The translations under genes and the position numbers were made by a program. A DNA stretch of 64,000 nucleotides, taken from the NCBI RefSeq assembly GCF_000576635.1, contig NZ_AVFL01000004.1, positions 124,001-188,000 on the forward strand. The letters run 5' to 3'. The notes beneath the pieces are model-generated. The model was not told where the DNA came from and ran no database searches. It saw only the letters and a list, made by a program, of their open reading frames with translations. Positions 7,916-15,907 of the stretch are shown piece by piece. The stretch is from Skermanella stibiiresistens SB22 (GTDB lineage Bacteria > Pseudomonadota > Alphaproteobacteria > Azospirillales > Azospirillaceae). Within the stretch, counting starts at the first letter, position 1. Every line of letters starts with the position of its first letter.

Positions 7916-9112
7916 CTATCCAACTCGATGCTGACGCGCAAGCGCGTGGATCGCCAGCATCGACAGGAACAGCGCGCCCAGCCACCAGAGCTGCCAGATG
8001 CCATAGGCGACCGAGATCATGGCGAGCGCGCCGGCGAAGGCGGCGAGCGCCACCGGCTGGCTCTCGCGCGGCAGGCGTCCGATGTCGCGCAGCACGGTCA
8101 GTCCTGCGGCGATGGCGATGCAGACGCCGATGAAGCCCATCTCCAGCCAGATCTGGAGGATGGCGTTGTGCGGATGGATCGGCAGCAGCGGAAAACTATA
8201 GCCGCCTCGGTCCAGGTTGACGTTCTCGGCCAGCGAGCGCGACGCGTCGAGCCCCCAGCCCAGCAGCGGGCGCTCGAACACGAGGTTCGACGCGAAGTGC
8301 CAGATTTCGATCCGGTGCAGGAACGAGAAGGGCAGGGTGCCGCGGTCGATCAGGTTCAGGCCGTAAAGCCATTCCATGGCCGGAATGGTCGCGAAGAAGG
8401 TGATGACGAACCCGACGCCCAACAGATGCCGGGTCAGCGTGGGCGCCACCAGGGCGACCGCCAGCGTGATCAGGCCGATCAGCAGCCCGACCATCGCCGA
8501 TTCGCTCTGCCCGCCCATCACCAGAACGATCATCGCGACCGGCAGCAGGGCGGTCGCGGCCCAATGGCGGCGCAGCCAGAAGACTTGGCAGGCTGGCCAG
8601 CACAGGGCGGCCATCGCCACCATGTTCCGGTTGATCAGCGCTCCCTCCAGGTCGAGGTCGTGCCGCGGCCAGCCCCGCATCAGCTGGTAGATCGGCAAGC
8701 CGTGGAGCAGATCGAGCATGAGCAGGATCACCGCCGCCGCGTAGGCCAGCAGGAACCAGCCGGCGCGCCGGTCGTCCAGCGGGCTGGTGCCGGTGACCGC
8801 CGTGCCCAGCAGCAATGCCGGCACCAGCGCGTAGGACAGATCCCAGACTTGGCGCAGGCTCTGGCCGGGGCGGATGCTCCACAGCGCGGTCAGGGCGCCA
8901 TAAATCAGGAACGCGCCGACGATGATCATCCAGCGCGTCGGCGGCACCGGCCAGCGCCCCGTCTCGACGCGGAAGATCACCGTGCCGATGATGGAGCCGG
9001 CGATCGTCAGCGGAGCCAACCCGCGCGGCACGGTGACGGAGATCAGCGGCGCCAGCAGCAGCGTGATCAGGAACACGGTCGCGAAGCGCGCCGGAACGGC
9101 GGGCCTCAGCAT
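7916..9112 (-). CDS. O-antigen ligase/polymerase family membrane protein (WaaL/Wzy)
   Basis: Integral inner-membrane protein of about 10-12 helices that joins or polymerises undecaprenol-linked O-antigen on the periplasmic face. The long periplasmic loop carries HRIEIW (from residue 266), GWGLDAS (285-291) and IHPHNAILQIWLEMGFIG, with His313/His315; this His-rich loop is the hallmark of WaaL-type proteins. Its 398 residues are normal for the family. It is the last O-antigen gene of the minus-strand block that begins with wzx and lies 30 bp below the WbpM-like gene. Ligase and polymerase cannot be told apart by sequence alone. A second such protein is at 35434-37608. Confidence 0.88.
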   Translation of the reverse strand: MLRPAVPARFATVFLITLLLAPLISVTVPRGLAPLTIAGSIIGTVIFRVETGRWPVPPTRWMIIVGAFLIYGALTALWSIRPGQSLRQVWDLSYALVPALLLGTAVTGTSPLDDRRAGWFLLAYAAAVILLMLDLLHGLPIYQLMRGWPRHDLDLEGALINRNMVAMAALCWPACQVFWLRRHWAATALLPVAMIVLVMGGQSESAMVGLLIGLITLAVALVAPTLTRHLLGVGFVITFFATIPAMEWLYGLNLIDRGTLPFSFLHRIEIWHFASNLVFERPLLGWGLDASRSLAENVNLDRGGYSFPLLPIHPHNAILQIWLEMGFIGVCIAIAAGLTVLRDIGRLPRESQPVALAAFAGALAMISVAYGIWQLWWLGALFLSMLAIHALARQHRVG

Positions 9113-9142
9113 GGCTGGCCCATCTTGTCAGGGGGGGGCATG

Positions 9143-11131
9143 TCAGGGGGAGCCCAGTTCCTGGCGTGGCTGGTTGATCGGCGTGGAGTCCAGGTCGCGC
9201 TCCGGGGCGAAGTCGGGAACCAGGGTGCGGAGGGTGGCCAGCGTCCTCATCCGGTCGTTCGCCCGCGCCGCGAGTTCCAACTCGTTGAGGAGCCGTTTGA
9301 TGACGCCGTGGTCGATCACCCGCGGCGAGGCCTGGAAGACGCCGTCGGCGGTGGTCCGGGTCGGCGCCTCGCCCTCGGACAACAGTTCCTCGAATAGCTT
9401 CTCGCCGGGACGCAGGCCGGTGAACTCGATCTTGATGTCCTGGTCGGGCCGCAGGCCGACCAGCCGGATCATGTTGCGCGCCAGATCGACGATCTTGACC
9501 GGCTCTCCCATGTCGAGCACGAAGATCCTGCCGCGCCCCTGCGGATGGGCGGACCCATATGCCGAGGCCTGCAGCACCAGTTCCACCGCCTCGCGCACCG
9601 TCATGAAATAGCGGCGCATGTCCGGGTGGGTCACGGTCAGGGGCCCGCCCGCCGCCAGTTGGCGCTGGAATAGCGGGACGACCGAGCCGCTGGACCCCAG
9701 CACATTGCCGAACCGGACGGTCATGAACCGTGTTCCACCCATGCAGGCGCCGCGATCGGCGGCCTGATCGAGACCATCGAGGACAGGTGCGGTGATGGGC
9801 GCCAAGTCGAGCGACTGGCAATAGGATTCGGCGGCGCGTTTGGTGGCGCCCATCACGCTGCTGGGGTTGATCGCCTTGTCGGTGGAGATCAGCACCATCG
9901 CCCGCGTGCCGACCGCGCGGGCCGCGTCGGCGACGTTGCGGGTGCCGATCGCGTTGGTCAGCACGCCCTCCTCGGGGTTGGCCTCGACCAGCGGGACATG
10001 CTTCAGGGCGGCCGCGTGGAACACCAGTTCGGGCGTCATGTCCTGGAACAGGCGGAGCACCCGGGCGCGGTCGCGGACATCGGCGATGACGCTGTGGCAG
10101 GCGAGGTCGCGGTAGTGGCCCCGGATCTCGCCGTCGATCGTGTAGAGGTTGAACTCCCCGGCGTCGACCAAGGTCAGTTCGGCCGGGCCAAGCGCCGCGA
10201 TCTGGCGCGTCAGCTCGCTGCCGATGGTGCCGCCGGCTCCCGTCACCAGCACGCGACGGCCCGCGATCAGGCCACTGATGGCGTCGCGGTTCAGCACGGT
10301 CTGGGGCCGGCCCAGCAGATCCTCGACCGCGATCGGCCGCAGCTCGATCTTGCCGGCGCCCAGCGCGTCCTTGAATTCGGTCAGGTTGGGCAGCCGGCTG
10401 AGTGGCAATCCGAGCGGTTCGGCGATGTCGAGCAGCCGGCGGATCAGGTCGCCGTCGTGTTCGTTCTCCGGCTTGGTGACGATCAGCCTTTGCGGCTTGA
10501 CGCCGCGGCGGTGCAGGGACTCGACCACGCCCATCAGGTCGTCGATCCCGCCGAGCACGGGAACGCCGCGGATCGACCTGCCGATCCTGCCGCCCTTGTC
10601 GTCCAGGACGCCGACGACGCGGTAGGCCGCCTGGGGCGCTTGCGACAGTGCCCGGATCAGCTGGTCCGCGCCATCGCCGGCGCCGACCAGCAGCACCGGC
10701 ACCCGGTATTCCCCCCGCGAGAACTCCGACAATGCCAGATGGCGGTCCTTGAACAGCCGATAGCCGAAGCGGGGTGCTCCCAGCAGGAACAGTAGCACGA
10801 ACCACTGGATGACCGGGATGGAGCGGGGAATGGTGTCCAGCCGGGTCAGCAGGAACAGCAGCAGGACCGAGACGACCGAGACGATGGTGGCGGCCTTTGT
10901 CACCTGGATCAGGTCGGGCGCCGACGCGTAGCGCCAGATCCCCCTGTACAGGCCGAACAGGCGGTAGGTGATGGCGCCGGTCAGCATGACCACCGGCAGG
11001 CCTTGGACCAGGCCCTCGAAGTGATATCCAAGCAGGTCGCCGCCGACGCGCAGATAGAACGCCGCGACGAAGGCGATGCCCGTCATCAGGATGTCGTGCA
11101 GATACGCGAGCCCGGCTCGATCGAATTTCAT
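9143..11131 (-). CDS. WbpM/CapD-like nucleotide-sugar 4,6-dehydratase, membrane-bound
   Basis: Probable UDP-GlcNAc C6 dehydratase giving UDP-4-keto-6-deoxy-GlcNAc. Four N-terminal membrane helices are followed by a first nucleotide-binding fold (VLLVGAGDGAD) and then the catalytic SDR domain with TGAGGTIGSE (297-306 from the preferred start), STDKAINPSSVMGATKR and AALKHVP. ATG at 11131 (662 residues, beginning MKFDRAG) is preferred over 11173 because it matches the usual start of this family and leaves a 4-bp gap after the upstream stop. It follows a WbpV-like reductase and a WbpL-like transferase, the same trio found in Pseudomonas O-antigen clusters. Confidence 0.88.
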   Translation of the reverse strand: MKFDRAGLAYLHDILMTGIAFVAAFYLRVGGDLLGYHFEGLVQGLPVVMLTGAITYRLFGLYRGIWRYASAPDLIQVTKAATIVSVVSVLLLFLLTRLDTIPRSIPVIQWFVLLFLLGAPRFGYRLFKDRHLALSEFSRGEYRVPVLLVGAGDGADQLIRALSQAPQAAYRVVGVLDDKGGRIGRSIRGVPVLGGIDDLMGVVESLHRRGVKPQRLIVTKPENEHDGDLIRRLLDIAEPLGLPLSRLPNLTEFKDALGAGKIELRPIAVEDLLGRPQTVLNRDAISGLIAGRRVLVTGAGGTIGSELTRQIAALGPAELTLVDAGEFNLYTIDGEIRGHYRDLACHSVIADVRDRARVLRLFQDMTPELVFHAAALKHVPLVEANPEEGVLTNAIGTRNVADAARAVGTRAMVLISTDKAINPSSVMGATKRAAESYCQSLDLAPITAPVLDGLDQAADRGACMGGTRFMTVRFGNVLGSSGSVVPLFQRQLAAGGPLTVTHPDMRRYFMTVREAVELVLQASAYGSAHPQGRGRIFVLDMGEPVKIVDLARNMIRLVGLRPDQDIKIEFTGLRPGEKLFEELLSEGEAPTRTTADGVFQASPRVIDHGVIKRLLNELELAARANDRMRTLATLRTLVPDFAPERDLDSTPINQPRQELGSP

Positions 11132-11135
11132 CAGG

Positions 11136-12110
11136 TCAACTGGCGCCGTTCTTTTTTGAATCGGCGGAAGCATTGAACCATTCGGCGGTGACGCGCAAGG
11201 CGTCTTCCTGCGACCAAAACGGTTGCCAGCCCAAGGTGTCGCGAATGGCGCGGTCGTCCAGTTCGAGCGAGGCCGCCAGCCGGTCGAAGGCGTCGCCCCG
11301 CCCGATCAGCCTCAACGCGGCGCCGAGCAGTGCCGGCGGCACCGCGAACAGCCGCGCCGGCCGGCCAAGGGCGCGGGCCAGCGTCCGGATCAGGTCGGGA
11401 GTCGACAGCGCCGTGCCGTCATGGACCAGGAACCGGTGCCCCGGTGCCGCCGGATGTTCGACGCAGGACAGGATGGCGCCCGCCAGGTTCTCCACATGGA
11501 TCAGGCTGCGCCTGTTGCGGATGGCGCCGAATGGCAGCGGCGGGGCGCGCCGGCACAGTTCCAGCAAGCGGAGGAAATTGGCGCCGACCCCCGCGCCATA
11601 GACCAGCGGCGGCCGCACCACGACGGCCTCCAGCCCGGTCCGGGCCGCGACCTCCATCAAGGCCCGCTCGGCTTCCAGCTTGGAGACGCCATAGGGGGAG
11701 GTCGGGGCCTCCACCGTCGCGTCGGTCACCGGCCGTTCCGCGCCGTTCTCCGTCACCGCCTTGATCGTGCTGACCAGCACCATCCGGCGGACACCCGCGG
11801 CCGCCGCCGATTCAGCCAAACGCCGGGTGCCCTCGACATTGACGAGGCGGTGGAGCGCCAGCGCCTCGGCGTCGTCGGCGGGTTCCTCCGCCTGATGGAC
11901 GCGGGCGGCCAGATGGACGACCGCGTCCATCCCGGCCAGAGCCTCGCGCCAATCGGTCTCGGGACCGATGTCGCCGACCACGACGGTATCCGCCACCGGC
12001 CGCGCACCCGCGCGCCGGACGGCGGCGCGGACCGCGTGACCTCGTCCCCGCAGGATCGGGATCAGCGCCGAGGCGACGAAGCCGGTCGCTCCCGTGACCA
12101 GGATCCGCAT
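11136..12110 (-). CDS. NAD-dependent sugar epimerase/reductase, WbpV-like
   Basis: Extended SDR enzyme of 324 residues with the N-terminal Rossmann motif LVTGATGFVAS and the catalytic YGVSK. By its place between a WbpM-like dehydratase and a WbpL-like transferase it probably reduces the 4-keto sugar to UDP-D-QuiNAc, the role of WbpV in Pseudomonas and WreQ in Rhizobium; this is context, not proof. The reading frame stays open upstream to 12737, but that part is antisense-like noise: homology begins at ATG 12110, which overlaps the preceding stop by one base (TGATG), indicating translational coupling. Confidence 0.85.
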   Translation of the reverse strand: MRILVTGATGFVASALIPILRGRGHAVRAAVRRAGARPVADTVVVGDIGPETDWREALAGMDAVVHLAARVHQAEEPADDAEALALHRLVNVEGTRRLAESAAAAGVRRMVLVSTIKAVTENGAERPVTDATVEAPTSPYGVSKLEAERALMEVAARTGLEAVVVRPPLVYGAGVGANFLRLLELCRRAPPLPFGAIRNRRSLIHVENLAGAILSCVEHPAAPGHRFLVHDGTALSTPDLIRTLARALGRPARLFAVPPALLGAALRLIGRGDAFDRLAASLELDDRAIRDTLGWQPFWSQEDALRVTAEWFNASADSKKNGAS

Positions 12111-13156
12111 CACGCGCCTCCCACCGGCACCCGGACCGGGCGGGACAGCAGGACCAGCAGGGCCAGCACGATCAAGACTCCCGGCGGCAAGGCCAGCCAG
12201 CCGACCGGGACGGACAAGGCGGCCAGCGCGATCAGGCAGGCGTTGGCCGCGATCACCCATAGCACCACCTCGGAATGGCGGCGGCCGGCCTGCACGGCGC
12301 GCTGATAGGCGTGCTCGCGGTGGGGTTGCCAGATCTTCTTGCCCGCGATCAATCGGCGCAGCAGCGTCAGCGTGGCGTCGGCCAGGAAATACAGCGGGAT
12401 CAGGACCGCAGCGGTCCATTGTCCGGCGCCGGCGGTCGCCAGCAGGAGCCAGCCCAGGAGGTATCCCAGCGGCACGCTGCCGACATCGCCCATGAAGACC
12501 CGCGCCGGATGCCAGTTCCAGCCGAGGAACCCCAAGGCGGCCCCGGCGCAGGCGAGGGCGAGCCAGAGCGGCACCACGCCAAGCCCCGCCATGACCGCGA
12601 CCACCGCCAGTCCGGCGCCGATGGAAACCGCCTCGCTGCCCGCCAGTCCGTCGATCCCATCCATGAAGTTGAACAGGTTGACGAACCACAGCCAGCAGAC
12701 CGCCGCCGCCAGCCGGTCCAGCCACGGCGGCAGCCATCCCTGGAATATCATGTCATGACCCGGCAGGGCGGCCAGACCGAGCGCCACCGCGCAGACCTGC
12801 GCCGCCAGCCGGAACAGCGCCGACCGGCTCCTCCGATCGTCCATCCAGGACACGGCGATCAGGATGACGGCGCCCGCCAGCACAGGGGCGATCCGCTCGA
12901 AGGAGCCGATGATCCAGCCGATCAGGACCAGCGCTGGCAGCAGGGTCGCCATGATGCCCCAGCCACCGCCGCGCGGCGTCGGTATCTTGTGGCTGCTGCG
13001 TTCGTTCGGATGGTCGAGGATCGCGTTCCGTCGAAGATAATGGAGCGCCACCCCCGTCGCCATGTGGGACAGGACGGTGACGCCGAAGAAGAGCGCGATC
13101 TCGAACAGACCGATCGTGTCGAACATCGGGGTATTCGGCATCAAGTCATTCGGCAT
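12110..13156 (-). CDS. WecA/WbpL-family undecaprenyl-phosphate sugar-1-phosphate transferase
   Basis: Polytopic inner-membrane enzyme of the MraY/WecA family that loads the first sugar of an O-antigen unit onto undecaprenyl phosphate. Diagnostic residues are the MDD pair (Asp106/107), NFMDGIDGLAG (163-173), PARVFMGDVGS (217-227) and PHREHAYQRAV near residue 280. The 348 residues form about ten helices. Immediate neighbours make it likely that the sugar is QuiNAc-1-P (inference). The protein may start at a later Met (Met6 or Met11). It heads a coupled group with the reductase and dehydratase downstream. Confidence 0.9.
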   Translation of the reverse strand: MPNDLMPNTPMFDTIGLFEIALFFGVTVLSHMATGVALHYLRRNAILDHPNERSSHKIPTPRGGGWGIMATLLPALVLIGWIIGSFERIAPVLAGAVILIAVSWMDDRRSRSALFRLAAQVCAVALGLAALPGHDMIFQGWLPPWLDRLAAAVCWLWFVNLFNFMDGIDGLAGSEAVSIGAGLAVVAVMAGLGVVPLWLALACAGAALGFLGWNWHPARVFMGDVGSVPLGYLLGWLLLATAGAGQWTAAVLIPLYFLADATLTLLRRLIAGKKIWQPHREHAYQRAVQAGRRHSEVVLWVIAANACLIALAALSVPVGWLALPPGVLIVLALLVLLSRPVRVPVGGA

Positions 13157-13217
13157 CAGGGTATCCGGGCGCGACGCCGCGTGTTTTCAAGCGAACGTCC
13201 AGAGATGGTCAAGGCGA

Positions 13218-14213
13218 TCAGGCGATACCGTGATAGTCCTTGTACCACGCGACGAACTTCGGGATACCCACTTCTATCGGGGTGGCGGGGTCGAAGCCGA
13301 GATCGCGCCGGGTGGCCTCGATGTCGGCGTAGGTCGCCGGCACGTCGCCCGCCTGCATCGGCTCCAGGCTCTTCAGGGCGGTTCGCCCCAGCGCCCGCTC
13401 GATCACCTCGATGAAGCGCAGCAGGCTCTCCGACTTGTGGTTGCCGAGATTGTACAGCTTGGTCGGGACGCCTCGGGCGTCCGGCGCCGCCGGATGGTCC
13501 AGCGCCGCCAGGACGCCCGCCACGATATCGTCGATATAGGTGAAGTCGCGCTCCATCCGGCCTTCGTTGAAGACCCGGATCGGCCGCCCGGCCATGATCG
13601 CGTCGCAGAACAGATAGGCCGCCATGTCCGGCCGGCCCCACGGCCCATAGACCGTGAAGAACCGGAGGCCGGTCGTCGGGACCTTGTGGATGTGGCTGAA
13701 GCTGTGGGCGATCAGCTCGCCCGACCGCTTGGTCGCGGCGTAGAGCGACACCGGATGGTCGACCGGATCGTCGGTCGAGAACGGCAGCTTGGTGTTGGCG
13801 CCATAGACCGACGACGAACTGGCGTAGACGAAATGCGTCAGCGCGTCGAGCCCGCGCGTCGCCTCCAGCATCACCACCTGACCCATCAGGTTGGCGTCGG
13901 CGTACACGTACGGATTCTCGAGCGAGTAGCGGACGCCGGCCTGCGCCGCCAGATGGACGATGCCGGTGACCGGACCGCCCAGCGAAGCCGCCCGCTTCAG
14001 GGCCGCGTCGACCGCGGCGCGGTCCGCCACGTCGCCTTCGATGAAGTCGAAGCCGGTCCGGCCGCTCAGCCGGGCCAGGCGGGCGCGCTTCAGGTCGACG
14101 CTGTAGTAGTCGTTCAGGTTGTCGATGCCGACCACCCGCTCACCGCGAGACAGCAACGCTTCGGCGACATGGGAGCCGATGAAGCCGGCGGCGCCGGTTA
14201 GAAAGATCGTCAT
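13218..14213 (-). CDS. UDP-glucuronate 4-epimerase-like SDR enzyme
   Basis: Cytoplasmic enzyme interconverting UDP-GlcA and UDP-GalA. The 331-residue protein has [10 protein letters not shown] at 6-15, then DNLNDYYSVDLKRARLARL and QAGVRYSLENP, both characteristic of UDP-glucuronate epimerases as against GalE. The catalytic pair is Tyr158/Lys162 (YAATK), with the preceding SSSSVYG. It would supply galacturonic acid to the O-antigen. It lies between the initiating transferase and the Wzx flippase on the same strand. Related UDP-GlcNAcA epimerases cannot be excluded. Confidence 0.87.
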   Translation of the reverse strand: MTIFLTGAAGFIGSHVAEALLSRGERVVGIDNLNDYYSVDLKRARLARLSGRTGFDFIEGDVADRAAVDAALKRAASLGGPVTGIVHLAAQAGVRYSLENPYVYADANLMGQVVMLEATRGLDALTHFVYASSSSVYGANTKLPFSTDDPVDHPVSLYAATKRSGELIAHSFSHIHKVPTTGLRFFTVYGPWGRPDMAAYLFCDAIMAGRPIRVFNEGRMERDFTYIDDIVAGVLAALDHPAAPDARGVPTKLYNLGNHKSESLLRFIEVIERALGRTALKSLEPMQAGDVPATYADIEATRRDLGFDPATPIEVGIPKFVAWYKDYHGIA

Positions 14214-14284
14214 CCAGGACCTCGGTGGAATTCCGTACGGCGGCTATATGGACCAGACGATCCGGCAGTGCCAGCGCAACTGCG

Positions 14285-15748
14285 TCATAGCCCTTCCGAT
14301 TCAAATCGTCGCTCCCCCGGGCGCCCCACCGCGCGGGGCGCCAGGATCGGGGCCAGCCGGCGCGGCAGCAGTGGCGGCGGAATGCCGATCCGCTGCCACG
14401 CCATCACCGCCATGGCGATCTGGCTCCCGAGCAGCGACAGGGTGGTCATGGCGGCGGCGCCCTCGATCCCGAAAGCCGGGATCATGACGAGGTTCAGCGT
14501 GATGTTGGCGGCGGCGGCGCAGCCCAGCGCCCACATCGCCTGCCGTTCATGCCCCGTCATCGTCAGCATCAGGTGGCTGGGGCCAATCACGGTGCGAAGG
14601 CATATCCCCAGCATCAGAATGCGCGCGGCCCCGGCGCCCTCCACGAATTCCGGCCCGAACAACCCCAGTATCCAGGGCGCCAGCACCATCAGCGGAACGC
14701 CGATCAGCAGCGAGCCGGCCAGTGTCATCAGCGTCGTCGTCCGCATGAACGCCGCCAGTTCGGCCCGCTCGTTCCGAGCGTGGTGCGCCGCGAAGGTGGG
14801 ACCGACGATGGCGCCCACCGCCAGATAGGGGAACAGCACCAGTTCGGCGACATTGCAGGCGACGACATAGACGCCCGCGTCGGCGGCGGTCATCAGCCAG
14901 CCGATCATCAGCACGTCGCTGCGCTGGAGCAGCAACTGGCTGCCGCCGGTCAATCCCAGCACGAAAGCCGAGACCATCCATTCCCGCCGCCGATATTGGG
15001 CGGGAGGCGCGTCGCCAGGAAATGCCGCCAAGCGCCGTCGCAGGAACAGGATCAGGGCCAGGGCGCTGGCGCCGCCCGAGGCCACGAAACCCATCACCAC
15101 CGGCGGCGTCAGATGCGCGGCGAACGCGGTCGCGACACCGACCAGCGCCAGCACCACGGCATCCCGTCCGAGTCGCTCCGGCGCCGTGCCCAGCACGACA
15201 CGGCCTTGGCCATAGAGGACGGCGGCGTTGAGCCGGAGCATGGCGAGCAGCGGCAGCACCACGAACCCCGCCAGGAAAGTCGCCGCCAGGGTGGAGTGGA
15301 CGCCGTCGTCGAGCGTGATCACGAACGCGCCGAGCAGCGAGATCGCGATGCTGAGCGTCCCGACCAGGATCGCGGCATGGCGCAGGACGCCCGCCAGCAG
15401 GCCCCATTCCTGCCGGGCTTGATGGGCGGCGACGCCCCGCATCATCAGCGTGTCGTGACCCATCACCGCGACATAGACCAGGATGTTGATCCAGGCCATC
15501 ACGTAGGCGAAATGCCCATAGCCCTCGTGGCCAAGCAGGCGCGCCAGCACGACCTGGAGCAGGAGGGCCTGCGCCATGCCGGCGACGTTCAACGCCATGA
15601 CCCCGCCACCGCCCCGGACGAGCCGCGTGAACGCGGAATTTCGCGTCAAGAGGGAGGGAAGCCGAAGTGCCACCGAAAAAACCAAAACCTTCGTCGCCGC
15701 CGGAAGCTCACGCGGCGGAGAATGCTGTCGCGCGAAGGGGGAAGTCAA
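14285..15748 (-). CDS. wzx: Wzx-like polysaccharide flippase (MOP superfamily)
   Basis: Inner-membrane flippase moving lipid-linked O-antigen units to the periplasm. The 487-residue protein has about 12-14 hydrophobic helices, a basic interior loop region and the early motif VVLARLLGHEGYGHFAYV, typical of polysaccharide biosynthesis MOP proteins. It begins the minus-strand O-antigen block and diverges from an asparagine-synthase-like gene over about 160 bp. Its presence marks this block as Wzx/Wzy-dependent, in contrast to the ABC-dependent cluster at 20.9-33.1 kb. The first 45 residues are hydrophilic and an internal start is possible. Confidence 0.85.
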   Translation of the reverse strand: MTSPFARQHSPPRELPAATKVLVFSVALRLPSLLTRNSAFTRLVRGGGGVMALNVAGMAQALLLQVVLARLLGHEGYGHFAYVMAWINILVYVAVMGHDTLMMRGVAAHQARQEWGLLAGVLRHAAILVGTLSIAISLLGAFVITLDDGVHSTLAATFLAGFVVLPLLAMLRLNAAVLYGQGRVVLGTAPERLGRDAVVLALVGVATAFAAHLTPPVVMGFVASGGASALALILFLRRRLAAFPGDAPPAQYRRREWMVSAFVLGLTGGSQLLLQRSDVLMIGWLMTAADAGVYVVACNVAELVLFPYLAVGAIVGPTFAAHHARNERAELAAFMRTTTLMTLAGSLLIGVPLMVLAPWILGLFGPEFVEGAGAARILMLGICLRTVIGPSHLMLTMTGHERQAMWALGCAAAANITLNLVMIPAFGIEGAAAMTTLSLLGSQIAMAVMAWQRIGIPPPLLPRRLAPILAPRAVGRPGERRFESEGL

Positions 15749-15907
15749 TGCGGCTGGGCGCCTTTTCCATCGTCATCCGTAAGGTGGTCCCGCTAACCGA
15801 TGATTGCGCTTGCCAGTCCGGCACCGGGCTTTCTATGTGATTCCACTGGCTGTCGGTCATGGATATGGGCCGTCATGGTGACGGATTCGGCGGGGAGTGC
15901 GTTTCGG

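Noticed and set aside
8196-10805. 869-codon minus-strand frame across the ligase and dehydratase genes
   Set aside because: It overlaps two real genes in another frame, has an Arg/Pro/Gly-rich product and no motif.
11136-12737. Long open frame of 533 codons for the WbpV-like gene
   Set aside because: Homology begins at ATG 12110; the preceding 209 codons overlap the transferase gene and are not protein-like.
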